Part shown: positions 1 to 7,800 of the stretch, in pieces
Position numbering within the stretch: the stretch's first letter is position 1
How the letters are laid out: every line of letters starts with the position of its first letter
Source of the DNA: Cryptomeria japonica
Lineage: Eukaryota; Streptophyta; Pinopsida; Cupressales; Cupressaceae
Assembly: GCF_030272615.1 (NCBI RefSeq)
Contig: NW_026729163.1
Span: 1-20,000 of the forward strand
Length of the DNA: 20,000 bases
Direction: 5' to 3'
Notes under the pieces: model-generated
The model's database searches: none
The model's input: only the letters and a program-made list of their open reading frames with translations
What the model was told of the DNA's origin: nothing
Position numbers and translations under genes: made by a program

Positions 1-400
1 AACCCACATTGGCACTCACCCTGACCCTGGCACCTTGGAACCCACATTGGCACTCACCTTGACCCTGGCACCCACCTTTGCACTCACCTTGGGACCCACC
101 CTGGCTCCCACCTCGGCACCCACCCAGACACCCACCTTGGTTCCTTGGCACCCACCTTGGATCCTTGGCACCCACCCGACACCCACCTTGGCACGCAACT
201 TGGCTACTTGCCACCCATCTTGGCTCCTTGACGCCCACCCCGACAACCACCCCGTGACCTACCTGGCTAGGGTTGGTGCACACCCACCCTGGTGCCCACC
301 TTGGCACCCACCCTATGACCCACCTTGGCACGCACCTTAGTACCCACCCCGTTACCCACCCTAGGACCCACCCCGTGACCCACCTTGGCCAGGGTGGGTG
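1..400. repeat. C-rich degenerate minisatellite, duplicate of 7926-8327
   Basis: The plus strand is an irregular run of CACCCACCTTGG-like words, about 8-20 bp each, almost free of G runs. It aligns nearly base for base with 7926-8327, with two single-base indels and a few substitutions. The two copies part exactly after the shared GGCCAGGGTGGGTG: here the sequence enters the GTGCGCAC-rich array, whereas the right copy continues as C-rich repeat. No gene is visible. The open frames across it are proline/histidine/threonine low-complexity translations of the repeat. Confidence 0.85.
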
Positions 401-996
401 CCTTGGTGCGCACAACTTGCCCTGGGCTGCACACCAGGGCGGGCTCAAGATGGCACCCGCGTTCCGTTTTTTTCACTATCTTTCAAAACGGAAATTTTAA
501 AATCTCATTTTTTTCTTTTTTTTGCCTTTTCTGGAAATTAGTGAAGGCAGCGCATCAAAGGTGCGCAATGCTGGTGCGAACCCGGGAGCGCTCCGATGTG
601 TGCTCCAAGGTGCGGCGTGCACGAAGTCCGAGCCCGGTTTGCCCCGGGTGCGCACCTCGCGTGCACCTTCGCCGGGGTGAGCACCTTGGCTGGGTTGCGC
701 GCCCTGGTGCGTACCAAGGAGCGCTCTGAAGTGTGCTCCAAGGTGCGGCGTGCACGAAGTCGGAGCCCGGTTTGCCCCGGGGTGTGCACCTCGGGTGCGC
801 ACCTCGCGTGCACCTTCGCTGCGGTGGGCACCTTGGCTGGGTTGCGCGCCTTGGTGGGCACCATGCAGTGCACGAAGTCGGAGCCCGGTTTGCCCCGGGC
901 GCGCACCTCCGCCAGGGTGGGCACCTTGGTGCGCACAACTTGCCTGGGCTGCGCACCAGGAAGGGCTCAAGATGGCACCCGCGTTCCGTTTTTTTT
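401..996. repeat. Truncated higher-order unit (right end of segment d)
   Basis: This piece matches the right end of the segment at 2315-3070 (for example the variant GCGCTCTGAAG at 721 and 2809) but has lost its left part. It joins the C-rich block at 400/401. A 15-bp extra stretch near 780-800 (a repeated CACCTCGGGTGCG phrase) separates it from its 2.7-3.1 kb counterpart. It is therefore an incomplete first copy in the array. Confidence 0.7.
443..561. repeat. AT-rich hairpin module 1
   Basis: This module is a T- and A-rich island in a GC-rich array. A 7-bp stem CCGTTTT (464-470) and AAAACGG (485-491) encloses a 14-base loop. Next come the self-complementary ATTTTAAAAT, a long T tract broken by a C, and a second inverted repeat TGCCTT/AAGGCA. 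The first stem is perfect here. No function is known to me; DNA unwinding, fork blocking or chromatin-loop attachment are possibilities only. Confidence 0.75.
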
Positions 997-1076
997 CACT
1001 ATCTTTCAGAACGGAAATTTTAAAATATCGTTTTTTTTGCCTTTTCTGGAAATTAGTGAAGGCAGCGCATCAAAGG
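965..1076. repeat. AT-rich hairpin module 2 (variant A)
   Basis: This is variant A. The right stem arm reads AGAACGG, leaving five perfect pairs, and the sequence after the AT palindrome is ATATCG. Module 6 is almost the same sequence. Confidence 0.75.
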
Positions 1077-1319
1077 TGCGCAACGCTGGTGCGAACCTGG
1101 GAGCGCTCCGATGTGTGCTCCAAGGTGCGGCGTGCACAAAGTCGGAGCCCGGTTTGCCCCGGGTGCGCCCTGGTGGGCACCATGGTGCGCACCAAGGAGC
1201 GCTCCGAAGTGTGCTCCAAGGTGCGGCCTGCACGAAGTCGGAGCCCGGTTTGCCCCGGGTGTGCACCTCGGGTGGGCACCTTGGTGCGCATGCCTTGCCT
1301 GGGCTGCGCACCAGGGCGG

Positions 1320-1432
1320 GCTCAAGATGGCACCCGCGTTCCTTTTTTTTCACTATCTTTCAAAACGGAAATTTTAAAATCTCATTTTTTTTTGCCTTTT
1401 TCTGGAAATTAGTGAAGGCAGCGCATCAAAGG
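1320..1432. repeat. AT-rich hairpin module 3 (variant B)
   Basis: This is variant B. A G-to-T change in the left arm (CCTTTT) breaks the outer hairpin, while AAAACGG and the second inverted repeat remain. Module 7 is its counterpart. Confidence 0.75.
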
Positions 1433-1788
1433 TGCGCACCTCGCTGCCCACCACGGTGCGCAACGCCGGTGGGCACCCGGGAGTGCTTCGAAGTGTGCTC
1501 CAAGGTGCTGCGTGCACGTTGTCGGAGCCCGGTTTGCCCCGGGTGCGCACCTCGCGTGCACCTTCGTCGGGGTGGGCACCTTGGCTTGGTTTGCCCCGGC
1601 TGCGCTCCGAAGCGGGGTTATTGGAGCGCCGCCTCTTTTTTTGTCGGAGCGTTTGGTGGGGTTTCTCGCATTGGCTCTTCCGAGGCCCGGTTGCCACCCT
1701 GGCGCGCACGAAGTCGGAAGTAGGGTTAATTGCCCGGGTGCGCACCTTTGCCAGGGTGGCACCTTACCTGGGCTGCGCACCAGGGCGG

Positions 1789-1901
1789 GCTCAAGATGGC
1801 ACGCGCGTTCCGTTTTTTTCACTATCTTTCAAAACGGAAATTTTAAAATCTCCTTTTTTTTTTGCCTTTTCTGGAAATTAGTGAAGGCAGCGCATCAAAG
1901 G
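1789..1901. repeat. AT-rich hairpin module 4 (variant C)
   Basis: This is variant C. The CCGTTTT/AAAACGG stem is intact, the leader reads GGCACGCGCG instead of GGCACCCGCG, and the T tract is preceded by CTCC. Module 8 is its counterpart. Confidence 0.75.
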
Positions 1902-2283
1902 TGCGCACCTCGCTGCCCACCTTGGTGTGCTCTGAGGTGCGCACCCGGGAGCGCTACGAAGTGTGCTCCAAGGTGCGGCGTGCACGTTGTCGGAGCCCGG
2001 TTTGCCCCGGGTGCGCACCTCGCCTGCACCTTGGCCGGGGTGGGCACCTTGGCTGGGTTTGCCCAGGGTGCGCTCCGAAGCGGGGTTACTGGAGCGCCCC
2101 CTCTTTTTTTGTCAGAGAGTTTGGTGGGGTTTCTCGCATTGGCTCTTCCCAGGCCCGGTTGTTGGGTGCGCTCCCACCCTGGCGCGCGCGAAGTTGGAAG
2201 TTGGGTTAATTGCCCGGGCGCGCACCTTCGCCAGGGTGGGCACCTTGGTGCGCAAACCTTGGCTGGGCTGCGCACCAGGGCGG

Positions 2284-2397
2284 GCTCAAGATGGCACCAG
2301 CATTCCCTTTTTCTCACTATCTTTCAAAACGGAAATTTTAAAATCTCGTTTTTTTTTTTGCCTTTTATGGAAATTAGTGAAGGCATCGCATCAAAGG
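2284..2397. repeat. AT-rich hairpin module 5 (variant D)
   Basis: This is variant D. The left arm is CCCTTTTTC, so the outer stem is lost. CTGGAAATTAG becomes ATGGAAATTAG, and the end is GGCATCGCATC. Module 9 is its counterpart. Confidence 0.75.
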
Positions 2398-3038
2398 TGC
2401 GCACCTCGCTGCCCACCTTGGTGTGCTCCGAGGTGCCCACCACGGTGCGCAACGCCGGTGCGAACCCGGGAGCGCCCCGATGTGTGCTCCAAGGTGCGGC
2501 GTGCACGAAGTCGGACCCCGGTTTGCCCCGGGTGCGCACCTCGCGTGCACCTTGGTGCGCACACCTTGGCTGGGTTGCGCGGCCTGGTGGGCACCATGGT
2601 GCGCACCAAGGAGCGCTCCGAAGTGTGCTCCAAGGTGCGGCGTGCACGAAGTCGGAGCCCGGTTTGCCCCGGGTGCGCACCTTCGCCGCGGTGGGCACCA
2701 TGGCGTGCACGAAGTCGGAGCCCGGTTTGCCCCGGGTGCGCACCTCGCGTGCACCTTCGCCGGGGTGGGCACCTCGGCTGGGTTGCGCGCCCTGGTGCGC
2801 ACCAAGGAGCGCTCTGAAGTGTGCTCCAAGGTGCGGCGTGCACGAAGTCGGAGCCCGGTTTGCCCCGGGTGTGCACCTCGCGTGCACCTTCGCTGCGGTG
2901 GGCACCTTGGCTGGGTTGCGCGCCTTGGTGGGCACCATGCAGTGCACGAAGTCGGAGCCCGGTTTGCCCCGGGCGCGCACCTCCGCCAGGGTGGGCACCT
3001 TGGTGCGCACAACTTGCCTGGGCTGCGCACCAGGAAGG

Positions 3039-3150
3039 GCTCAAGATGGCACCCGCGTTCCGTTTTTTTCACTATCTTTCAGAACGGAAATTTTAAAATA
3101 TCGTTTTTTTTTGCCTTTTCTGGAAATTAGTGAAGGCAGCGCATCAAAGG
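3039..3150. repeat. AT-rich hairpin module 6 (variant A)
   Basis: It carries the AGAACGG and ATATCG variants of module 2 and opens the second higher-order copy. Confidence 0.75.
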
Positions 3151-3671
3151 TGCGCAACGCTGGTGCGAACCTGGGAGCGCTCCGATGTGTGCTCCAAGGT
3201 GCGGCGTGCACGAAGTCGGACCCCGGTTTGCCCCGGGTGCGCACCTCGCGTGCACCTTGGTGCGCACACCTTGGCTGGGTTGCGCGCCCTGGTGGGCACC
3301 ATGGTGCGCACCAAGGAGCGCTCCGAAGTGTGCTCCAAGGTGCGGCGTGCACGAAGTCGGAGCCCGGTTTGCCCCGGGTGCGCACCTCGCGTGCACCTTC
3401 GCCGCGGTGGGCACCATGGCGTGCACGAAGTCGGAGCCCGGTTTGCCCCGGGTGCGCACCTCGCGTGCACCTTCGCCGGGGTGGGCACCTTGGTGTGCAG
3501 ACCTTGGCTGGGTTGCGCGCCCTGGTGGGCACCATGGTGCGCACCAAGGAGCGCTCCGAAGTGTGCTCCAAGGTGCGGCCTGCACGAAGTCGGAGCCCGG
3601 TTTGCCCCGGGTGTGCACCTCGGGTGGGCACCTTGGTGCGCATGCCTTGCCTGGGCTGCGCACCAGGGCGG

Positions 3672-3784
3672 GCTCAAGATGGCACCCGCGTTCCTTTTTT
3701 TTCACTATCTTTCAAAACGGAAATTTTAAAATCTCATTTTTTTTTGCCTTTTTCTGGAAATTAGTGAAGGCAGCGCATCAAAGG
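3672..3784. repeat. AT-rich hairpin module 7 (variant B)
   Basis: It has the same broken left arm as module 3. The following CGCACCTCGCTGCCCACCAC leader is also shared. Confidence 0.75.
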
Positions 3785-4141
3785 TGCGCACCTCGCTGCC
3801 CACCACGGTGCGCAACGCCGGTGGGCACCCGGGAGTGCTTCGAAGTGTGCTCCAAGGTGCTGCGTGCACGTTGTCGGAGCCCGGTTTGCCCCGGGTGCGC
3901 ACCTCGCGTGCACCTTCGTCGGGGTGGGCACCTTGGCTGGGTTTGCCCCGGCTGCGCTCCGAAGCGGGGTTATTGGAGCGCCGCCTCTTTTTTTGTCGGA
4001 GCGTTTGGTGGGGTTTCTCGCATTGGCTCTTCCGAGGCCCGGTTGCCACCCTGGCGCGCACGAAGTCGGAAGTAGGGTTAATTGCCCGGGTGCGCACCTT
4101 TGCCAGGGTGGGCACCTTACCTGGGCTGCGCACCAGGGCGG

Positions 4142-4254
4142 GCTCAAGATGGCACGCGCGTTCCGTTTTTTTCACTATCTTTCAAAACGGAAATTTTAAA
4201 ATCTCCTTTTTTTTTTGCCTTTTCTGGAAATTAGTGAAGGCAGCGCATCAAAGG
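4142..4254. repeat. AT-rich hairpin module 8 (variant C)
   Basis: It has the intact stem and the GGCACGCGCG leader of module 4, 2353 bp downstream of it. Confidence 0.75.
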
Positions 4255-4636
4255 TGCGCACCTCGCTGCCCACCTTGGTGTGCTCTGAGGTGCGCACCCG
4301 GGAGCGCTACGAAGTGTGCTCCAAGGTGCGGCGTGCACGTTGTCGGAGCCCGGTTTGCCCCGGGTGCGCACCTCGCCTGCACCTTGGCCGGGGTGGGCAC
4401 CTTGGCTGGGTTTGCCCAGGGTGCGCTCCGAAGCGGGGTTACTGGAGCGCCCCCTCTTTTTTTGTCAGAGCGTTTGGTGGGGTTTCTCGCATTGGCTCTT
4501 CCCAGGCCCGGTTGTTGGGTGCGCTCCCACCCTGGCGCGCGCGAAGTTGGAAGTTGGGTTAATTGCCCGGGCGCGCACCTTCGCCAGGGTGGGCACCTTG
4601 GTGCGCACACCTTGGCTGGGCTGCGCACCAGGGCGG

Positions 4637-4749
4637 GCTCAAGATGGCACCAGCATTCCCTTTTTCTCACTATCTTTCAAAACGGAAATTTTAAAATCTC
4701 GTTTTTTTTTTGCCTTTTATGGAAATTAGTGAAGGCATCGCATCAAAGG
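4637..4749. repeat. AT-rich hairpin module 9 (variant D)
   Basis: It shares CCCTTTTTC and GGCATCGCATC with module 5, 2353 bp downstream of it. Confidence 0.75.
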
Positions 4750-5734
4750 TGCGCACCTCGCTGCCCACCTTGGTGTGCTCCGAGGTGCCCACCACGGTGC
4801 GCAACGCCGGTGCGAACCCGGGAGCGCCCCGATGTGTGCTCCAAGGTGCGGCGTGCACGAAGTCGGACCCCGGTTTGCCCCGGGTGCGCACCTCGCGTGC
4901 ACCTTGGTGCGCACACCTTGGCTGGGTTGCGCGGCCTGGTGGGCACCATGGTGCGCACCAAGGAGCGCTCCGAAGTGTGCTCCAAGGTGCGGCGTGCACG
5001 AAGTCGGAGCCCGGTTTGCCCCGGGTACGCACCTCGCGTGCACCTTCGCCGGGGTGGGCACCTCGGCTGGGTTGCGCGCCCTGGTGCGCACCAAGGAGCG
5101 CTCCGAAGTGTGCTCCAAGGTGCGGCGTGCACGAAGTCGGAGCCCGGTTTGCCCCGGGTGCGCACCTTCGCCGCGGTGCGCACCATGGCGTGCACGAAGT
5201 CGGAGCCCGGTTTGCCCCGGGTGCGCACCTCGCGTGCACCTTCGGCGGGGTTGCGCGCCCTGGTGGGCACCATGGTGCGCACCAAGGAGCGCTCCGAAGT
5301 GTGCTCCAAGGTGCGGCGTGCACGAAGTCGGAGCCCGGTTTGCCCCGGGTGCGCACCTCGCGTGCACCTTCGGCGGGGTTGCGCGCCCTGGTGGGCACCA
5401 TGGTGCGCACCAAGGAGCGCTCCGAAGTGTGCTCCAAGGTGCGGCGTGCACGAAGTCGGAGCCCGGTTTGCCCCGGGTGCGCACCTCGCGTGCACCTTCG
5501 CCGCGGTGGGCACCATGGCGTGCACGAAGTCGGAGCCCGGTTTGCCCCGGGTGCGCACCTCGCGTGCACCTTCGCCGGGGTGGGCACCTCGGCTGGGTTG
5601 CGCGCCCTGGTGCGCACCAAGGAGCGCTCCGAAGTGTGCTCCAAGGTGCGGCGTGCACGAAGTCGGAGCCCGGTTTGCCCCGGGTGCGCACCTCGCGTGC
5701 ACCTTCGCCAGGGTGGGCACCTCGGTGCGCACAC

Positions 5735-5789
5735 CTTCTCAATGTTTTCTTGCCTTTTCTGGAAATTGGTGAAGGCAGCGCATCAAAGG
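5735..5789. repeat. Truncated AT-rich module 10
   Basis: Only the right half remains (TGCCTTTTCTGGAAATTGGT and the AAGGCAGCGCATC tail). The CCGTTTT hairpin, the AT palindrome and the long T tract are replaced by TTCTCAATGTTTTCT. Confidence 0.65.
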
Positions 5790-6420
5790 TGCGCACCTCG
5801 GTGTGCTCCGAGGTGCGAACCCGAGAGCGCTCCGAGGTGCCCACGAAGTCGAAAGTCGGGTTAATTGCATTGTTTTCCCCGGGTGCGCTCCGAGGTGCGC
5901 AACATCGGCGCGCACCAAGGAGGGCTCCGAAGTGTGCTCCAAGGTGCGCACGATGGCGTGCACCTCTGGTGCGCACGATTCGGAGCTCGGTTTGACCGGG
6001 GTGCGCACACCTTGGCTGGGTTGCGCACCTTTTGTGCGCTCCAAGGTGCGCACGAAGTCGGAGCTCGGTTTGCCCCGGGTGCGCACCTTCGCCAGGGTGC
6101 GCACCTTGATGCGCACGCCTTGGCTGGGCTGCGCACCTTGGTGGGCGCCATGGTGCGCACCTTTCGTGCGCTCCAAGGTGCGCACGAAGTCGGAGCTCGG
6201 TTTGCCCCGGGTGCGCACCTTGGTGGGCGCCATGGTGCACTCCGAGGTGCCCAAGATTGGTGCGCACCAAGGAGCGCTCCGAAGTGCGCTCCAAGGTGCG
6301 CGCGAAGTCGAAAGTTGGGTTAATTGTCCGGTTTGCCTCGGGTGCGCACCTTGCGTGCACCTTCGCCAGGGTGGGCGCCTTGGTGCGCACACCTTGGCTG
6401 GGCTGCGCACACCTTGGCAC

Positions 6421-6533
6421 CCGCGTTTCCTTCATTTTAAATTTTTTTTTTTTACAATCTCTCAAGTGGGAAATTCTATAATCTCAACTTTTTTTGCCTT
6501 TTCAGGAAACTTTTGAATGGAGCGCATCATTGG
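6421..6533. repeat. Diverged AT-rich module 11 at the array edge
   Basis: The order of parts is kept (GTTTCC, T tract, ACAATCTCTCAAGTGGG, AT-rich stretch, TTTTTTTGCCTTTTC, AGCGCATCATTGG), but most positions have drifted. It is the last module before the single-copy DNA around the 5S gene. Divergence at an array edge is expected when homogenisation is weaker there. Confidence 0.6.
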
Positions 6534-6949
6534 TGCGCTCCGAAGTGTGCTCCAAAGCTCTCTCCAGCTGCGTGCACCTGCCCCGGCCGCGCACCCGGCC
6601 CCGCCCAGCTTCGCTCACCTGTCCCGGGCGTCTGGTGCGGAACCTTAGAGTAAGAAACATCACCGTGCACCTTGGCCAACGTGCGCGACTCGACCGAGCG
6701 CGCACTGGCCGAGGTGCACACCGATTTCACCTGGGTGCGCGCGCAGCACCTCGGGCGCACCGGGGTGCGCGCACAACGCCCGGGTTGCACCGTGGCCTGT
6801 GTGCTCGGGGCGCCTCGGGTGCGCGCTCGGTGTCGCCCCCCGCGCGCGCGGTAGTGCGGGCAGCGCACCCCGGCCCGGCCCGGCCCCGACGAGAACGCAA
6901 ACGGGCAAAAGGTTTATTCAAATAGCATTGCGACGCCCGGCGAAAAACT
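6534..6949. other. Single-copy GC-rich spacer downstream of the 5S gene
   Basis: This stretch is GC-rich and dense in CpG (runs such as GCGCGCGCGG and GGCCCGGCCCGGCC), with no tandem period I can see. It lies 3' of the leftward 5S gene. TCGGGGCGCCTCGGGTGC at 6805-6822 recurs at 7380-7397 on the other side of the 5S gene. The end near 6910-6950 turns AT-richer (GGTTTATTCAAATAGC). No gene is seen. Confidence 0.6.
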
Positions 6950-6955
6950 AAAAAA
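6943..6955 (-). terminator. RNA polymerase III terminator of the 5S gene
   Basis: On the minus strand the 5S gene is followed at once by six T residues (6950-6955), then AG and a second run of five T (6943-6947). A run of four or more T on the non-template strand directly after the gene is the standard Pol III stop signal. The second run could be a backup. Confidence 0.85.
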
Positions 6956-7073
6956 GGGTGCAACACCGGGACTTCCCGGGAGGTCACCCATCCCAGTACT
7001 ACTCCGGCCCAAGCGCGCTTAACTGCGGAGTTCTGATGGGATCCGGTGCACTAACGCTGGTATGATCGCACCC
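6954..7073 (-). rRNA. 5S rRNA: 5S ribosomal RNA gene, intact
   Basis: The minus strand begins GGGTGCGATCATACCAGCGT, runs through GGATCCCATCAGAACTCCGC, AGTTAAGCGCGCTTGGGC, GTAGTACTGGGATGGGTGAC and CTCCCGGGAAGTCC, and ends GTGTTGCACCC plus T residues. This is the plant 5S rRNA sequence over its full length of about 120 nt. The 5' GGGTGCGA pairs with the 3' TTGCACCC (helix I, with one G-T wobble), so the closing stem is complete. The internal Pol III promoter boxes are present and a T run follows, so it looks functional rather than a pseudogene. The RNA is a structural component of the large ribosomal subunit. It is transcribed leftwards, opposite to the Pol I-type promoters at 9784-13933, which makes this a linked, inverted 5S arrangement. 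The GC-rich form (GCGCGCTTGGGCC) is gymnosperm-like by recall, not by search. The exact 3' end is uncertain by one or two bases. Confidence 0.97.
6977..7024 (-). promoter_or_regulatory. 5S internal control region (box A, intermediate element, box C)
   Basis: Counting from 7073 as nucleotide 1, box A (nt 50-64, AGTTAAGCGCGCTTG) lies at 7010-7024, the intermediate element (nt 67-72) at 7002-7007 and box C (GGGATGGGTGACC and following bases) at 6977-6994. These are the TFIIIA/TFIIIC-binding parts of 5S genes and all match the plant pattern. Upstream, C at -1 (7074) is kept, but around -28 the sequence is TTGCTAAGTAC rather than a clear TATA-like motif. Confidence 0.85.
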
Positions 7074-7470
7074 GTTATGAGCTTGTCGCAGTGTGTACTT
7101 AGCAAACCGCGACCCACGTGCGAATCCACCCCGGCCACCCACCCCCGTCGAGGTGCACACCCTCCCTCGCGAAGTGCGCCCCGTTCGCCAAGTGTGAGCC
7201 CTGCCCGGGTGCGCGCACCTTGCTAGGGCGTCGGGTGTGCACCCGGCCCGGCCTACGTGCGTGCACCTGGAGGGGGCGTCGTGTGCGTGCAGTGTCCCGT
7301 CTGCAACGCGGTGCCCACACACCACCTCGGGCGCAACGACCTGCGCTCACATGTGGGCCGAGTGCACCTTGGTGCATGTTCGGGGCGCCTCGGGTGCACG
7401 CTCGATCTTGCCCCGGTGCACCAAGGCGCTCGGTTTGCCCCGGGTGCGCACTTGGTGCAAGGTGGGCACC
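7074..7470. other. Single-copy GC-rich spacer upstream of the 5S gene
   Basis: This region holds the 5' flank of the leftward 5S gene. About 60 bp next to the gene are mixed composition; the rest is CpG-rich with GTGCAC and GTGCGC words but no regular period. It resembles the 3' flank in style and shares the motif at 7380-7397 with it. Its right end (GGTTTGCCCCGGGTGCGCAC near 7431-7450) repeats the phrase typical of the 401-6533 array, so it may be a decayed array edge. No coding gene is seen. Confidence 0.55.
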
Positions 7471-7479
7471 CAAAATAGG

Positions 7480-7800
7480 GATCAAGCACCAAAACACAAG
7501 TTTCGGGATGCAAAATGGGACCCAAGGACCACAAATGCGTTCCAAGACCCATGATGGGTCCACGAGAACAAAAATGTGTTCCGAGACTTAATAAACAAAT
7601 ATTGGGTTTTAGGAGAAGAAACATGCTCTGATGCCCAAAACGAGAATCGACCCCGAAAAGGCCACAGGCCAAAAGTGGGATGCGAGACAAAAAAAAATGG
7701 GACCCGAGGACCAAAATTGGGTTCCCAGGTCGAAGACAGGGCAACCGGACAAGAAACGACCTCTAAGGCTCGAAATGAGTCCCGACGACTAAAACTTGAC
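7480..7800. repeat. Degenerate ~20-bp purine-rich tandem repeats
   Basis: This block is AT-richer than its surroundings. Words such as AAATGGGACCCAAGGACCAC, AAATGCGTTCCAAGACCC, AAATGTGTTCCGAGAC, AAATGGGACCCGAGGACCAA and AATTGGGTTCCCAGG follow each other at roughly 20-25 bp and look like eroded copies of one unit. Between 7590 and 7680 the pattern is nearly lost. No gene is recognisable. Confidence 0.55.

Larger units (their letters stand above)
997..3069. repeat. Higher-order repeat unit, copy 1
   Basis: The unit holds four segments of 354, 469, 495 and 755 bp, measured between the CACTATC anchors. The 469-bp segment carries a distinctive non-palindromic stretch near 1590-1740 (GAAGCGGGGTTATTGGAGCG, then a T run, then GGTGGGGTTTCTCGC, ending GGGTTAATTGCCCGGG). 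A related version sits in the 495-bp segment near 2070-2220. From 1351 onward the copy matches copy 2 at an offset of 2352-2353 bp for well over 1 kb with few differences. Confidence 0.8.
3070..5744. repeat. Higher-order repeat unit, copy 2 (expanded)
   Basis: Segments here are 633, 470, 495 and about 1077 bp. The first and last are longer than in copy 1 through extra internal monomers carrying TGCACGAAGTCGG and the CCATGGTGCGCACC and CCATGGCGTGCAC words. The middle two are nearly identical to copy 1, so length change is confined to monomer gain or loss in the flanking segments. Unequal exchange is the simplest reading. Confidence 0.75.
401..6533. repeat. GC-rich higher-order tandem array with AT-rich modules
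   Basis: The array is made of related monomers of roughly 100-150 bp rich in the palindromes GGTGCGCACC and GGAGCGCTCC and in the phrase CGGTTTGCCCCGGG. AT-rich hairpin modules interrupt it. Measured at the CACTATC motif, successive modules lie at 474, 997, 1351, 1820, 2315, 3070, 3703, 4173 and 4668. The intervals 469/495 recur as 470/495, and sequence variants recur in the same order, which shows a higher-order unit. Two further modules near 5735 and 6421 are degenerate. Open frames up to 750 codons exist on both strands but simply re-translate the repeats in shifting frames, so I call none as a gene. Confidence 0.9.

Noticed and set aside
1-400. A telomeric or centromeric satellite
   Set aside because: The words are irregular in length and do not match the plant telomere TTTAGGG repeat. 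The block recurs next to rDNA promoter repeats in the same window.
1512-3764. A 750-codon open frame on the plus strand, with many other long frames on both strands of 401-6500
   Set aside because: The translations are low-complexity re-readings of the same monomers in different frames (CAPRVHL, GAHLACT, VCSKVRR). They cross the AT modules and have no domain, consistent start or codon pattern. Comparable frames exist on the other strand.
6954-7073. A 5S-carrying Cassandra-type retroelement
   Set aside because: Those elements carry a diverged 5S-like part in short terminal repeats with TG...CA ends. Here the full 5S sequence is intact with a T-run terminator, and I see no terminal repeats, primer-binding site or target duplication around it.
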